Shown here piece by piece: positions 7,052 to 15,558 of a DNA stretch of 64,000 nucleotides. The position numbers were made by a program, and so were the translations under genes. The notes beneath the pieces are model-generated. The model searched no databases. It was given only the letters and a program-made list of their open reading frames with translations, and was not told where the DNA came from. The stretch spans positions 1 through 64,000 of the forward strand of contig JACRDB010000010.1 of NCBI GenBank assembly GCA_016218725.1, read 5' to 3'. Origin of the DNA: Deltaproteobacteria bacterium (GTDB taxonomy: Bacteria; Myxococcota_A; Polyangia; Polyangiales; Ga0077539). Within the stretch, counting starts at the first letter, position 1. Each line of letters opens with the position of its first letter.

Positions 7052-9532
7052 GTGGCCTCGGCGAGACAGCTCCCTGCCGGAACGATCATCGCGCAGGACT
7101 TCCGGGTGCTGTGCCCCCTGGCCGTGGGGGGCATGGGGGCGCTCTACGTGGTGGAGCAGCTCTCGACGGGGGCCGAGCGGGCGCTCAAGGTGATGCATGC
7201 GCGCCTGGCGGCGGACCCCCGCTCGCGGCAGCGGTTTCTCCAGGAGGCTCGGGCCAGCGGGAGGATCGAGAGCGACCACGTGGTCCAGGTGATCTCCGCG
7301 GGCGTGGACGACGCCTCGGGGACCCCGTGGATCGTGATGGAGCTCTTGAAGGGCCGGGACCTGCGGGCCACGCTGGACCTGGGCGGCAAGCTCCCGCTGG
7401 AGGAGGCCTCCACGGTGCTGCGGCAGCTCGGCCACGCGCTCTCGGCGGCGCACAAGGTGGGGCTCGTGCACCGGGACGTGAAGCCCGAGAACATCTTCCT
7501 GGCCAACCCCCGCCGGGGGGGCGCGGCCTGGGTGGTCAAGCTCCTGGATTTTGGCATCTCCCGGGTGCTGGAGGAGGCCTCCCTCGGGACCACCAGCGCC
7601 CTCGGCTCGCCCCTGTGGATGGCGCCGGAGCAGGCCGTCCAGGGCGCCCTGAGCCCGGCGTGTGATGTCTGGGCCTACGGGCTCGTGGCGTACACCACGC
7701 TCACGGCGCGCTCGTACTGGAACGCGGGCAACCAGAAGGGCGCTTCCATGGAGGCCATGCTCCGGGAGCTGCTCGCCGAGCCGATGCCCGCGCCATCGAC
7801 CCGGGCGGAGCCCTGCGGGGTGACGCTCCCGGCGGGCTTCGACGGCTGGTTCGCGCGCTGCACGGAGCGCACCCCCGCGCAGCGCTTCGGCGACGCCGGG
7901 GCGGCCCTGGCGGCCCTGGAGGCGGTGCTCTCCGCGGCCGAAAAGAGCGTGAAGGCAAAGCCCCCGGAGGTCTTTGGCACGGGCCGCACGCCCGTGCAGG
8001 GGAGCGCCCAGGCGCCGCGCGAGGTGCACCCCACCCCGGCCGGGGCGCTCCCCGCGGTGTGGGGTCCCGCGGGGCCCACGCCCGCGCCCCGGATGTCCGA
8101 GGTGGTGGCCCCCGCGGCCTTTGCAGCCGCGCCGCCCGGTGCCCTGGCGCTCCCGCCCACGGGGCCCGGGGCGCCGCCGCCCTCGGCGGTCCCGAACCCG
8201 CCGACGGTGCTGGCGGCGCCGACGCCCGCCGCGTCGCGCACGGTGGCCTGGGCGCCGGGGCAGCCCGTGCCGCCGAACCTGGCGCTCTACGGCGCCGCGG
8301 GGCCCTCGGGAGGGCGCGCCTCGGCGCCGACGCCCACGCCGAAGGGTCACCGGGGCCTCTGGGCCGTGGTGGTCGGCGTGGCGATGCTGGGCGTGGCCAT
8401 TGGCACCGTGGCCTTCCTGGCCTCCGAGGACGATCGACCTCGGAGGCCCCGGAGGCCCCGGAGGCCCGCCCCGGGCGCCCCCGCCGCGCCGAGCACGCTG
8501 GGCGTAGGCTGGACCCACGCATGCGCCCTCGGGCCCGGAGGGAGCGTCCAGTGCTGGGGTTACAGCGCCTTCGGGGCCCTCGGGGACGGCACCGTGCAGC
8601 CGCGCGGGACGCCCGCCCCGGTGGCGGGGCTCGCGGGCGCCGTGGAGGTGGTCTCTGGCGCCTACCACGCCTGCGCGAGGCTCTCCGATGGCACCGCCCG
8701 GTGCTGGGGCCTCGGCACCAGCGGCCAGCTCGGCGAGGGCGGGCTCCAGAGCCGCTCGACGCCCACCGCGGTGGCGGGCCTCGGGGGGATCGCGCAGCTC
8801 GTGGCCGGCGAGGGCCACACCTGCGCGCGCAGGGCCCAGGGCACGGTGACATGCTGGGGCGCCAACCAGCATGGCCAGCTCGGCGACGGGAGCGTGACCG
8901 ACCGGGTGACCCCGGTGGAGGTGCCCGGCCTCGGCGACGTGGTGGAGCTCTCCGCGGGGGACGAGCACACCTGCGCGAGGCTCCGGGAGGGAACGCTCCG
9001 GTGCTGGGGCAGCGGGACCTTCGGGCAGCTCGGCAACGACCTCCTCGGGGAGCTGTACACGCCCACGGCGGTGGCGCGCATGGACCGGGTGGTGTCCCTC
9101 TCGGCGGGCGCCTGGCGCACCTGCGCCGTGCGCGAGGACGGAAGGGTCTGGTGCTGGGGCCGCAACGACGCGGGCCAGGGCGGCGACGGCACCACGCTCC
9201 TGCGCACCGCTGCCTCGCAGGTCCTGGGCCTCACCGACGCGGTGAGCGTCCGGGCCGGTCCCTTCCACACGTGCGCGCTTCGCGCGGGGGGGGCGGTCGC
9301 GTGCTGGGGCGTCAACGACCAGGGCGCCCTGGGCGACGGCACCACGCAGACGCGCTCGGCGCCGGTGGCCGTCCAGGGCGTCGCCCGCGCCACGGACCTG
9401 TGCCTCGGGGAGAACTTCACCTGCGCGCGCTCCGCCGCCGGGGTGCAGTGCTGGGGCGCCAACGGCCAGGGCCAGCTCGGGGACGGCACCGCCCAGGACC
9501 GCCCCTCGCCCGGCCCCGCGGTGCTGCGCTAG
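7052..9532 (+). CDS. Membrane Ser/Thr protein kinase with extracytoplasmic RCC1 propeller
   Basis: 826 aa, GTG start. A PknB-type kinase domain fills residues ~15-285: glycine loop LAVGGMGALY, ALKVM lysine, HRDVKPEN catalytic loop near 139, DFG near 167 and an APE motif (MAPEQ). A Pro/Ala-rich juxtamembrane linker follows, then one membrane helix near 436-459 (WAVVVGVAMLGVAIG). The remaining ~340 residues are seven RCC1-like repeats. Each has a cysteine in an HxCA-type position and a second in CWG, followed by GQLGDGT, so each blade could carry one disulfide outside the cytoplasm. This is the expected layout of a receptor kinase with a ligand-binding propeller. A flavoenzyme starts 2 nt after the stop, so an operon is likely. 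Confidence 0.9.
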   Translation: MASARQLPAGTIIAQDFRVLCPLAVGGMGALYVVEQLSTGAERALKVMHARLAADPRSRQRFLQEARASGRIESDHVVQVISAGVDDASGTPWIVMELLKGRDLRATLDLGGKLPLEEASTVLRQLGHALSAAHKVGLVHRDVKPENIFLANPRRGGAAWVVKLLDFGISRVLEEASLGTTSALGSPLWMAPEQAVQGALSPACDVWAYGLVAYTTLTARSYWNAGNQKGASMEAMLRELLAEPMPAPSTRAEPCGVTLPAGFDGWFARCTERTPAQRFGDAGAALAALEAVLSAAEKSVKAKPPEVFGTGRTPVQGSAQAPREVHPTPAGALPAVWGPAGPTPAPRMSEVVAPAAFAAAPPGALALPPTGPGAPPPSAVPNPPTVLAAPTPAASRTVAWAPGQPVPPNLALYGAAGPSGGRASAPTPTPKGHRGLWAVVVGVAMLGVAIGTVAFLASEDDRPRRPRRPRRPAPGAPAAPSTLGVGWTHACALGPGGSVQCWGYSAFGALGDGTVQPRGTPAPVAGLAGAVEVVSGAYHACARLSDGTARCWGLGTSGQLGEGGLQSRSTPTAVAGLGGIAQLVAGEGHTCARRAQGTVTCWGANQHGQLGDGSVTDRVTPVEVPGLGDVVELSAGDEHTCARLREGTLRCWGSGTFGQLGNDLLGELYTPTAVARMDRVVSLSAGAWRTCAVREDGRVWCWGRNDAGQGGDGTTLLRTAASQVLGLTDAVSVRAGPFHTCALRAGGAVACWGVNDQGALGDGTTQTRSAPVAVQGVARATDLCLGENFTCARSAAGVQCWGANGQGQLGDGTAQDRPSPGPAVLR

Positions 9533-9534
9533 CC

Positions 9535-10728
9535 GTGGACGTCGAGCCCTACGATGTGTGCGTCCTGGGCGGCGGCCCCGCGGGCTCCGTGGCCGCGGCG
9601 CTCCTGGCCCGTGCGGGCGCGCGGTGCGTCCTCCTGGAGCGCGAGGCCTTCCCACGGTTCCACGTCGGCGAGGCCCTGAGCCCCAGGGCCCTGCCCGTGC
9701 TCGACGCCCTCGGCCTGGCGGAGAGCGTGGACCGGCGCTTCACCTGCGCGGTGGGGCTGCACTTCACCTGCTGCCGCACCGGACGCCAGCGCGCGGTCCC
9801 GTGGAGCCTCGGCCTGCGGGGCTCGCACCCCCGGGGGTGGCACGTCCCCCGGGGAGCCTTTGACGCGCTCCTCCTGGAGCGCGCCAGGGCCCTCGGGGTG
9901 GACGTGCGCGCCCCCTGCACCGCGGAGGACGTGCTCTTCGAAGACGGCCACGCCCGGGGTGTCCGCGCCCGCACCCCCGACGGCGCCCGGGTGGGCTTCC
10001 TGGCCCAGGTCATCCTCGACGCCACGGGTCGGGACACCCTCCTCGGCGCCCGGGTGGCGGGGAGGCAACCCATCCCGGGCCTCGACGCCACGGCGCTCTT
10101 TGCGCACTTTGTAGGTGCACGTAGGCGAACAGACCACATCGGCGCCTTCCTGGAGGTGTTGTTGTTCCCTCACGGGTGGCTCTGGCACCTGCCCCTGCCC
10201 GGGGAGGTGTCGTCGCTGGGGGCGGTGTGCAGCGAGGCGTGGGTGCGCGCCCGGCGCAAGGGCGAGGCGCTGGAGCCCTTCTTTCAGCGCACGCTGGAGG
10301 ACGCCCCGGCGGCGAAGGAGGTCCTGGCTCCGGCCCGGAGGCTCACGCCGGTGCAGGCCATCGCGGGGCTGTCGTACCGGTGCGAGCGCCGCGCGGGCGA
10401 CGGGTTCCTGCTCCTGGGCGACGCCGGGGGCTCCGTGGACCCATTTCCCCCGTTGGGGCTCCTCGGGGCCCTGGAGGGGGCACGCAGGGCTGCCCTGGCG
10501 GTGGAGAAGGCCCTCGGGGCGGGGGACACCTCGGCGGAGCGCTTCGAGCTCTGGGAGGCGTGGTACCGGGCCCAGGAGGCGCGGCACCAGGCCCTGGCCC
10601 GGGCGCTCTACGGCGGGGCCCTGGAGACGCTGCTCTTCGACGCCCCGGGGAGCGCGGGCCTCCAGGCCCTGGCCTCGGCGCTCGCGGGGGACGCCCTGGA
10701 CGTGGATTTCACCGCATGGTCGGAGTGA
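9535..10728 (+). CDS. FAD-dependent monooxygenase/reductase (halogenase or geranylgeranyl-reductase type)
   Basis: 397 aa, starting at GTG 9535 only 2 nt after the kinase stop; this start puts the dinucleotide-binding motif at the N-terminus as expected (DVCVLGGGPAGSVAA). Further family marks are an FHVGEALSP segment, the DATGRD strand and the second FAD motif LLGDAGGSVDP. Such proteins, related to tryptophan halogenases and geranylgeranyl reductases, oxidise or reduce lipids and secondary metabolites. The halogenase tryptophan motif WxWxIP is not evident, so halogenation is not supported. Coupling to a receptor kinase is unusual but could reflect only compact gene packing. The last 20 bp overlap the convergent gene. 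Confidence 0.75.
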   Translation: MDVEPYDVCVLGGGPAGSVAAALLARAGARCVLLEREAFPRFHVGEALSPRALPVLDALGLAESVDRRFTCAVGLHFTCCRTGRQRAVPWSLGLRGSHPRGWHVPRGAFDALLLERARALGVDVRAPCTAEDVLFEDGHARGVRARTPDGARVGFLAQVILDATGRDTLLGARVAGRQPIPGLDATALFAHFVGARRRTDHIGAFLEVLLFPHGWLWHLPLPGEVSSLGAVCSEAWVRARRKGEALEPFFQRTLEDAPAAKEVLAPARRLTPVQAIAGLSYRCERRAGDGFLLLGDAGGSVDPFPPLGLLGALEGARRAALAVEKALGAGDTSAERFELWEAWYRAQEARHQALARALYGGALETLLFDAPGSAGLQALASALAGDALDVDFTAWSE

Positions 10729-11437
10729 GCGGGGTCTGTCGCCCGCGCAGCTCCTGGGCGACGGGCCAGGCGTCGAGGCTCTGGCGGGTGACGGGCCTGC
10801 ACTGGCTCCGGGCGAGCGCCGAGGCCACATCCCCCGTGGCGGCCACCACCAGGGTGACGCTCACCCTCCCGGCGTACACGAGGATCGCCTCCATCACGCT
10901 GGCGTGCTCGCGGCGCCAGGTGATGCGCCGCACGGGCGAGCGGTCCGGGGCCTCGGGGCAGTCCCAGAAGCCCGTAGGCTCTCCGTAGCGCGCGCGCAGG
11001 GCCTGGAAGTGCGGCAGGAGCTCCTCCGTCGAGGTGAGCCTGGAGAGGAACTGCACCTGCGTGACGATCCCTGGAGGCGTCGTGAGGTACACCACCCGGG
11101 CGCCCTCCTCGGTGGTCTCTTCCAGGTGGGTGTCCATCCCCTGGGCGGGCGAGGCCCGGGGGCGCAACCTCCGGAGGTCTTCGACGGGCATCGCGAGCCA
11201 GAGGGCCTCGAAGCCCGGAGGCATCAGCGCGTGGGAGCGGTTGGCCACGCCCTGGAGCGCCCCGCGGGCGCGCTCCCGGGCGCGCTCCCTGGCGCGGTCT
11301 TCCGGCGTCACCGGGGTGCTCGGCGGCGGGCTCGGGGGCGCTTCGCGCAGGCGCACCGCGGCCCACACCACCGCGGCGACGGCTGCGGCCCCCAGGGCGT
11401 ACACCCAGCGGGACCGCCCGGCCCCCGACGAGGTCAA
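10709..11437 (-). CDS. Membrane-anchored protein translationally coupled to PARG
   Basis: 242 aa. The TTG start at 11437 overlaps the PARG stop (TTGA) and has GGAGGG 4 nt upstream, making it a convincing start for a coupled gene. The N-terminus has one hydrophobic helix (VYALGAAAVAAVVWAAV), then a Pro linker and a charged Arg/Glu helix (PEDRARERARERARG). The remaining ~150 residues form a soluble domain with phrases such as MPVEDLRRLRPRA, VQFLSRLTSTEEL and RITWRREHASVMEAILVYAG. I do not recognise the domain. Topology suggests an N-terminally anchored periplasmic domain. Its 3' end overlaps the flavoenzyme gene tail to tail. Confidence 0.75.
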   Translation of the reverse strand: MTSSGAGRSRWVYALGAAAVAAVVWAAVRLREAPPSPPPSTPVTPEDRARERARERARGALQGVANRSHALMPPGFEALWLAMPVEDLRRLRPRASPAQGMDTHLEETTEEGARVVYLTTPPGIVTQVQFLSRLTSTEELLPHFQALRARYGEPTGFWDCPEAPDRSPVRRITWRREHASVMEAILVYAGRVSVTLVVAATGDVASALARSQCRPVTRQSLDAWPVAQELRGRQTPLTPTMR

Positions 11438-12720
11438 GCGCCCTCCAGGAGGGCCGGGAAGAGCCAGGGTTCGCGCCACCCATCGCCGGGCGGGAGGCCC
11501 CGGGCGAGCACGTCCTGGTAGCGCGTGAAGAGCGCCCCCACGGTGCCAAACCGCGCCGCGGCGCGCGCGCAGAAGCCCTCCAGGTCGCCGCAGCGGGCGT
11601 CGCCGTAGGTGTGGTACCGCACCCCGGCGCCCGCGCTGGACGCCGCCAGCCACTGGAGGAGTGCCTTCAACTGCGGGTGCCCCGCGAAGACCCCGCAGCC
11701 CCAGTGACCCGTGGCCACGGTGTGGGGTGCGCCCTCCCCGTGCGCGCGGGAGAAGCCCACCCGGGCCTTGTGGAGCTCCCGCAGGAAGAGGGAACCCTGG
11801 AACTGCGCGGAGCGATCGATGTGGCGCCGGAAATCCAGGGCGTCCATGGCCACCAGGGACACCTTCGGGGTGCCGTCGGGGTCCCGGGCCGAGGGGTCCC
11901 GGTGGTCCCCCGCGAAGGCCAGCGTGAAGGCATAACCCTTGAACGCCGCGAAGCGCTCGGCGCCGTGGAGCACCAGGGCCTCGTCGGGGCCCAGGGCTGG
12001 GCACAGGGGCAGCGCCGCGAGGAGCTCCGGGCTCACCGCGAAGCGGATCTCCTCCTGGACGCAGCCGCCGGAGAGCACGCCCCCACCGAGGTATCGGTTG
12101 GCGAAGTCCACCTGGAGGCACCCGTCGGCGTCCTCGATGCCACCGCTCGGCACCTCCGTGAGGGGCCCGAGGGGAGCCTCTTCCCTCGCCCAGTCCTCCG
12201 CCGTGCGCGCGGGCTCCACGCGGCGCACGACCCGCAGCGTGCCCCGCGGAGGTCCCTCGGCGATGCGGTCGAAGTAGTGCAGCACGCAGCGCAGCTTGGC
12301 CTGCTCCTGCGGGGCGCGGGAGGCCAGGAGGCGATCGAAGCTCGTGTGGGGGAAGCTCTCCTCGCCGTGGTGGGGAGCGGGCAGGGACCCCAGGACCATG
12401 TGGGCGATCACCGACGCGGCGGTGCCTCGGGGGATGGCCGCGCCCGCGCTCCGGCCCGTGAGCAGGAGCGCCGGGAGGTGGGCGTACCCGAGGGCCCCGG
12501 CGTGGTGCAGGATCGACGGCAGCACCCGGGCGAAGAAGCGCGCCGAGAGCCCCGGCTCCTGCGCCAGCACGGCCTCCCGGCCCGCGCACACCGACGGGTG
12601 CCGCGCGAGCAGCGTGCGGAGCCTCATGAAGCTCCCGAGGTCCCGCGGAGGCGAGCGCTCGGCGCCGCGCAGGGCCGTCACGATTGCGGGAGGCGGGACC
12701 CGGAGGAGCGGTTGATCCAC
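11434..12720 (-). CDS. Poly(ADP-ribose) glycohydrolase, eukaryote-like canonical type
   Basis: 428 aa. PARG cleaves the ribose-ribose bonds of poly(ADP-ribose). The signature GGG-x7-QEE is intact: GGG at 212-214 and QEE at 222-224 (segment VDFANRYLGGGV then CVQEEIRF), which makes E224 the predicted catalytic acid. A second family block, ATGHWGCGVF (336-345) followed by HPQLKALLQW, matches the nucleotide-binding region. Residues ~55-165 resemble the helical accessory domain of animal PARG (FARVLPSIL, HTSFDRLL, KLRCVLHYFDRI); shorter bacterial-type PARGs lack it. No signal peptide is visible, so it is probably cytoplasmic. It is translationally coupled to the next minus-strand gene. No ADP-ribosyltransferase gene lies in the window. 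Confidence 0.92.
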   Translation of the reverse strand: MDQPLLRVPPPAIVTALRGAERSPPRDLGSFMRLRTLLARHPSVCAGREAVLAQEPGLSARFFARVLPSILHHAGALGYAHLPALLLTGRSAGAAIPRGTAASVIAHMVLGSLPAPHHGEESFPHTSFDRLLASRAPQEQAKLRCVLHYFDRIAEGPPRGTLRVVRRVEPARTAEDWAREEAPLGPLTEVPSGGIEDADGCLQVDFANRYLGGGVLSGGCVQEEIRFAVSPELLAALPLCPALGPDEALVLHGAERFAAFKGYAFTLAFAGDHRDPSARDPDGTPKVSLVAMDALDFRRHIDRSAQFQGSLFLRELHKARVGFSRAHGEGAPHTVATGHWGCGVFAGHPQLKALLQWLAASSAGAGVRYHTYGDARCGDLEGFCARAAARFGTVGALFTRYQDVLARGLPPGDGWREPWLFPALLEGA

Positions 12721-12734
12721 GTGCGTGACGGAGC

Positions 12735-13919
12735 TTACTCCACCCTACGGCAGAGCACGTTCTTCAGGTACTCGCCCTCGGGGAAGGCCGGGAGGCACGG
12801 GTGGTCCGCGGGCGCCCCCCACGTGTCCAGCACCTGGAGCGCGCGGCGGGCCTTCTCCGCGCCGTCCGCCAGGGTGCCCCGAAAGGCCGCGAGTCCCACG
12901 TGGCTCGAGCACGACCCCGCCAGGTACAGCCCCTCGGGCGAGAGCACCGCCAGGCACGCCGCGTGGAGCGCGCGGTAGCTCTTGAGGGCCCCCTCGACCG
13001 CGGACTCCCGGGGCGCAAAGCTCGGCGGGTCGGCGATCACCAGGTCCCAGCGCGCCCCGCGGCGACGAGCCTCCGCGAGGAAGGCCGGCACATCCTCTGC
13101 CGCGGCGTGGTGCCTCGAAGGGTCCAGGCCGTTGGCCGCCCAGGTCCGTGTGGCCAGCGCGAGCGCCGCGGGGGCCGAGTCCACCGTGGTGACATCGAGA
13201 GCGCCCCCGAGGCCCGCCGCCACGGAGAAGCCCCCCGTGTACCCGTAGAGGTTCAGCACCCGGAGCCCCGAGGAGAGCGCCCTCACCCTCCGACGGGACT
13301 CCCGCTGATCGAGGAAGAGCCCCGTCTTCTGCCCCTGGAGCAGGTCCCCGAGGAGCGTCATCCCGTGCTCCAGCACCCGCACCTCCCCCTCCGGGAGAGA
13401 GCCCCAGAGCGCCGTGGTGCGCCGCTCGGCCCCTCGGCCCTCGCGCCCGAGGAGCGCCCCTACCCCCAACCCCCGGAGCACTGGCTCCAGCGCCTCCGCC
13501 CAGACGCCCTCCCACGCCCTCGCACCATCCCCATCGAGGGAGAGCACGCCTACATTGCCGTACACATCGCACACGACCCCTGGGAGGCGGTCACCCTCGC
13601 CGTGGAGGAGCCTCCAGGCGGTGGTGTCCGGTGGGGTGAGTCGCTTTCGGAGCTGGAGGGCCTGAGAGAGTCGAGCGTCGAGCCAGGGGCGGTCCAGGGC
13701 TTCATCACGGACGGTGAACACGCGCACGGCGAGGGTACCGGAGCCCTCCGCGAGGCCCCTGGCGACGAAGCGACGGTCGCGGCTCTGCACGGTGACCACG
13801 GCGCCGGGCTCGGCGGTGAAGGGACCGAGGGCCTCGCGCCAGAGCCATGGGTGCCCCTGGGCGAGGGCGCGCTCCAGGGGTTTTCGAAGCTCGACCGTGA
13901 CGGTTGCGGTAGGTACCAT
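12735..13919 (-). CDS. rlmI: Class I rRNA large-subunit cytosine methyltransferase (RlmI family)
   Basis: 394 aa. A PUA-like N-terminal domain (LERALAQGHPWLWREAL) leads into the RlmI core, which includes GQKTGLFLDQR and the SAM-binding segment NLYGYTGGFSVAAG. The catalytic-type motif is DPPSFA, and the SCSSH strand carries the downstream cysteine. RlmI of E. coli makes m5C1962 in 23S rRNA; the exact base here is inferred by family. Length is the usual ~395 aa. It ends 14 nt before the PARG start. The 130-bp gap upstream is a divergent promoter region shared with the sensor-kinase gene. Confidence 0.88.
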   Translation of the reverse strand: MVPTATVTVELRKPLERALAQGHPWLWREALGPFTAEPGAVVTVQSRDRRFVARGLAEGSGTLAVRVFTVRDEALDRPWLDARLSQALQLRKRLTPPDTTAWRLLHGEGDRLPGVVCDVYGNVGVLSLDGDGARAWEGVWAEALEPVLRGLGVGALLGREGRGAERRTTALWGSLPEGEVRVLEHGMTLLGDLLQGQKTGLFLDQRESRRRVRALSSGLRVLNLYGYTGGFSVAAGLGGALDVTTVDSAPAALALATRTWAANGLDPSRHHAAAEDVPAFLAEARRRGARWDLVIADPPSFAPRESAVEGALKSYRALHAACLAVLSPEGLYLAGSCSSHVGLAAFRGTLADGAEKARRALQVLDTWGAPADHPCLPAFPEGEYLKNVLCRRVE

Positions 13920-14049
13920 TGTATTTTCCGGGGAGACCGAAGGATTGTACGGACTTTATTGCGCACCTGTGGAAACCTCACACAGTCGCCGTTAGACATT
14001 CCTGAAACGGACCATCATTCAATAAGACACCTGGAGTTCAAGCACGACC

Positions 14050-15558
14050 GTGGACCTGGAGAGGCTGGCATGCTGCAAGACCCCTGAGGAGCTCGGGCAG
14101 GTGCTGTCCGCGGTGGCGCGGGCGCGCACGGGCGCTGACGAGGTCGAGCTGTGGACCTTCCAGGAGGACGGGCGCTACCGCTCGGTGAAGAGCCCGAACG
14201 TGTACCGCAGGCCCGAGGAGCTCGGAGTGAAGGATCTCCCGGCGGAGGTGTCGGCCTCGGTGGCGCCGGGGGCCTGGCGGGGCAAGATGCACCTGCGGGC
14301 GCTGCCGCTGCGCACGGGGGACACCCACGTGGGGCTGGTGGCGCTTGCCTTCGAGGGCGAGGCTCCGCCGGTGGAGCTCCTGGCGCGGGACCTCCACGCG
14401 GAGCTGCCGCTCTGGAGCCTGTGCCTCGATCGGTTTCAGCGCCGGTCGTCCCCGACGCCCACGGAGGACGCCACGGCGCGGGTAGGGGCGGGCATCGCCC
14501 ACACGCTGAGCAACGTGCTCCAGGCGGCCATGTCCGCGGCGGAGAGCGCCCGGCACCTGGCCGAGCCCCTGAGCGCCCGGGTGGCCCTGGACGACGCCCT
14601 GGACGCCCTGCGCCGCGCGGCGTCGCTCACCCGGCAGCTCGCGGTGCTGGGGGGCACCGCCGGGGAGCTCAACCCCGCGGAGATGCGCACGCTGGTGGCG
14701 GGCCTGGTGGCGGCCCTGAAGCCCCAGATGCCCTCCGGCGTGCTCCTCACCCACGAGAGCGACGACCAGGACGGCTGGGCCCTCATGGACCGCTCCACCG
14801 TGGAGGCCACGCTGGCGGGGCTCATCTTCGTGGCCCGGGAGCTCCTCGGGGCCTCCGGGACCATCACCCTGTCCACGCAGGTGCTGGCCTCCAAGGGCCC
14901 GAGGGATCCCCGCACGGTGGTGGTGCAGGTGCGCAGGACACCCTCGGCGATGGGGCGCCCCACGCCCATGCCGGGGCTCCAGCCCAGGGCCCCGGACAAC
15001 CAGGGTGGGGACAGTTCCGGCGCGGGGGCCCTGGGGCTCACCTTTGCCCAGCTCGCCATGAGCCGCCACGGCGGCGACGCCTCGGAGCAGGGCCTCCCGG
15101 ACGGCGGCGCCGTGGTGGTGCTGCGCATGCCCGAGGCGCGCTTCTCCCCGTCCCGTCGGATGAGCGGGACCACCACCCGCGTGCTGACCACGGGGCTGCG
15201 CATCCTGGTGGCCGACGACGAGCCCGCGGTGCTCCGCGGCGTGGCCCGCATGCTCGAGGGCTCCGGCCACCGGGTCACCATGGCCAGGGATGGGAGCGAG
15301 GCCCTGGGCTTCGTGAAGGCCCAGCCCCTGGGCTTTGATGTCGCCCTGTTGGACCTCACCATGCCGCGCCTGGCGGGCCCCGCCCTCATGGCGGCCCTAC
15401 GGCGCGTGGCCCCGAAGCTCCCCGTGGTGGTGATGACCGGCTACGCCTCGGACGAGATGGTCGAGGCCCTGCGCCAGGAGGGCGTGCTCACCGTGCTGCG
15501 CAAGCCCGTCGAGGCCAGTACGCTCCTGGCCGCGCTGTCCGGGGCCTCGGACGCTTAA
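14050..15558 (+). CDS. Hybrid sensor histidine kinase with C-terminal receiver
   Basis: 502 aa, GTG start chosen because the longest open frame begins there; an SD-like CTGGAG is rather distant. The N-terminal ~130 residues may be a GAF-like sensor, without clear motifs. A histidine-containing segment GIAHTLSNVLQAA near 150 resembles an H-box, and the ATPase region is poorly conserved (GALGLTFAQLAMSRHGG near 335). The receiver at ~385-500 is complete: DDE acidic pair, LLDLTMP phospho-acceptor Asp, VMTGY threonine and RKPVE lysine. No membrane helix is seen. Its TAA stop shares bases with the stop of the convergent importer gene. Confidence 0.8.
   Translation: MDLERLACCKTPEELGQVLSAVARARTGADEVELWTFQEDGRYRSVKSPNVYRRPEELGVKDLPAEVSASVAPGAWRGKMHLRALPLRTGDTHVGLVALAFEGEAPPVELLARDLHAELPLWSLCLDRFQRRSSPTPTEDATARVGAGIAHTLSNVLQAAMSAAESARHLAEPLSARVALDDALDALRRAASLTRQLAVLGGTAGELNPAEMRTLVAGLVAALKPQMPSGVLLTHESDDQDGWALMDRSTVEATLAGLIFVARELLGASGTITLSTQVLASKGPRDPRTVVVQVRRTPSAMGRPTPMPGLQPRAPDNQGGDSSGAGALGLTFAQLAMSRHGGDASEQGLPDGGAVVVLRMPEARFSPSRRMSGTTTRVLTTGLRILVADDEPAVLRGVARMLEGSGHRVTMARDGSEALGFVKAQPLGFDVALLDLTMPRLAGPALMAALRRVAPKLPVVVMTGYASDEMVEALRQEGVLTVLRKPVEASTLLAALSGASDA

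Noticed and set aside
6779..9655. 958-codon minus-strand frame antisense to the kinase
   Set aside because: Only its last 47 codons are supported, by a ribosome site; the rest is a shadow of the kinase-RCC1 gene.
9535..10728. Flavin-dependent tryptophan halogenase
   Set aside because: The FAD folds fit the wider family, but the halogenase WxWxIP motif was not seen.
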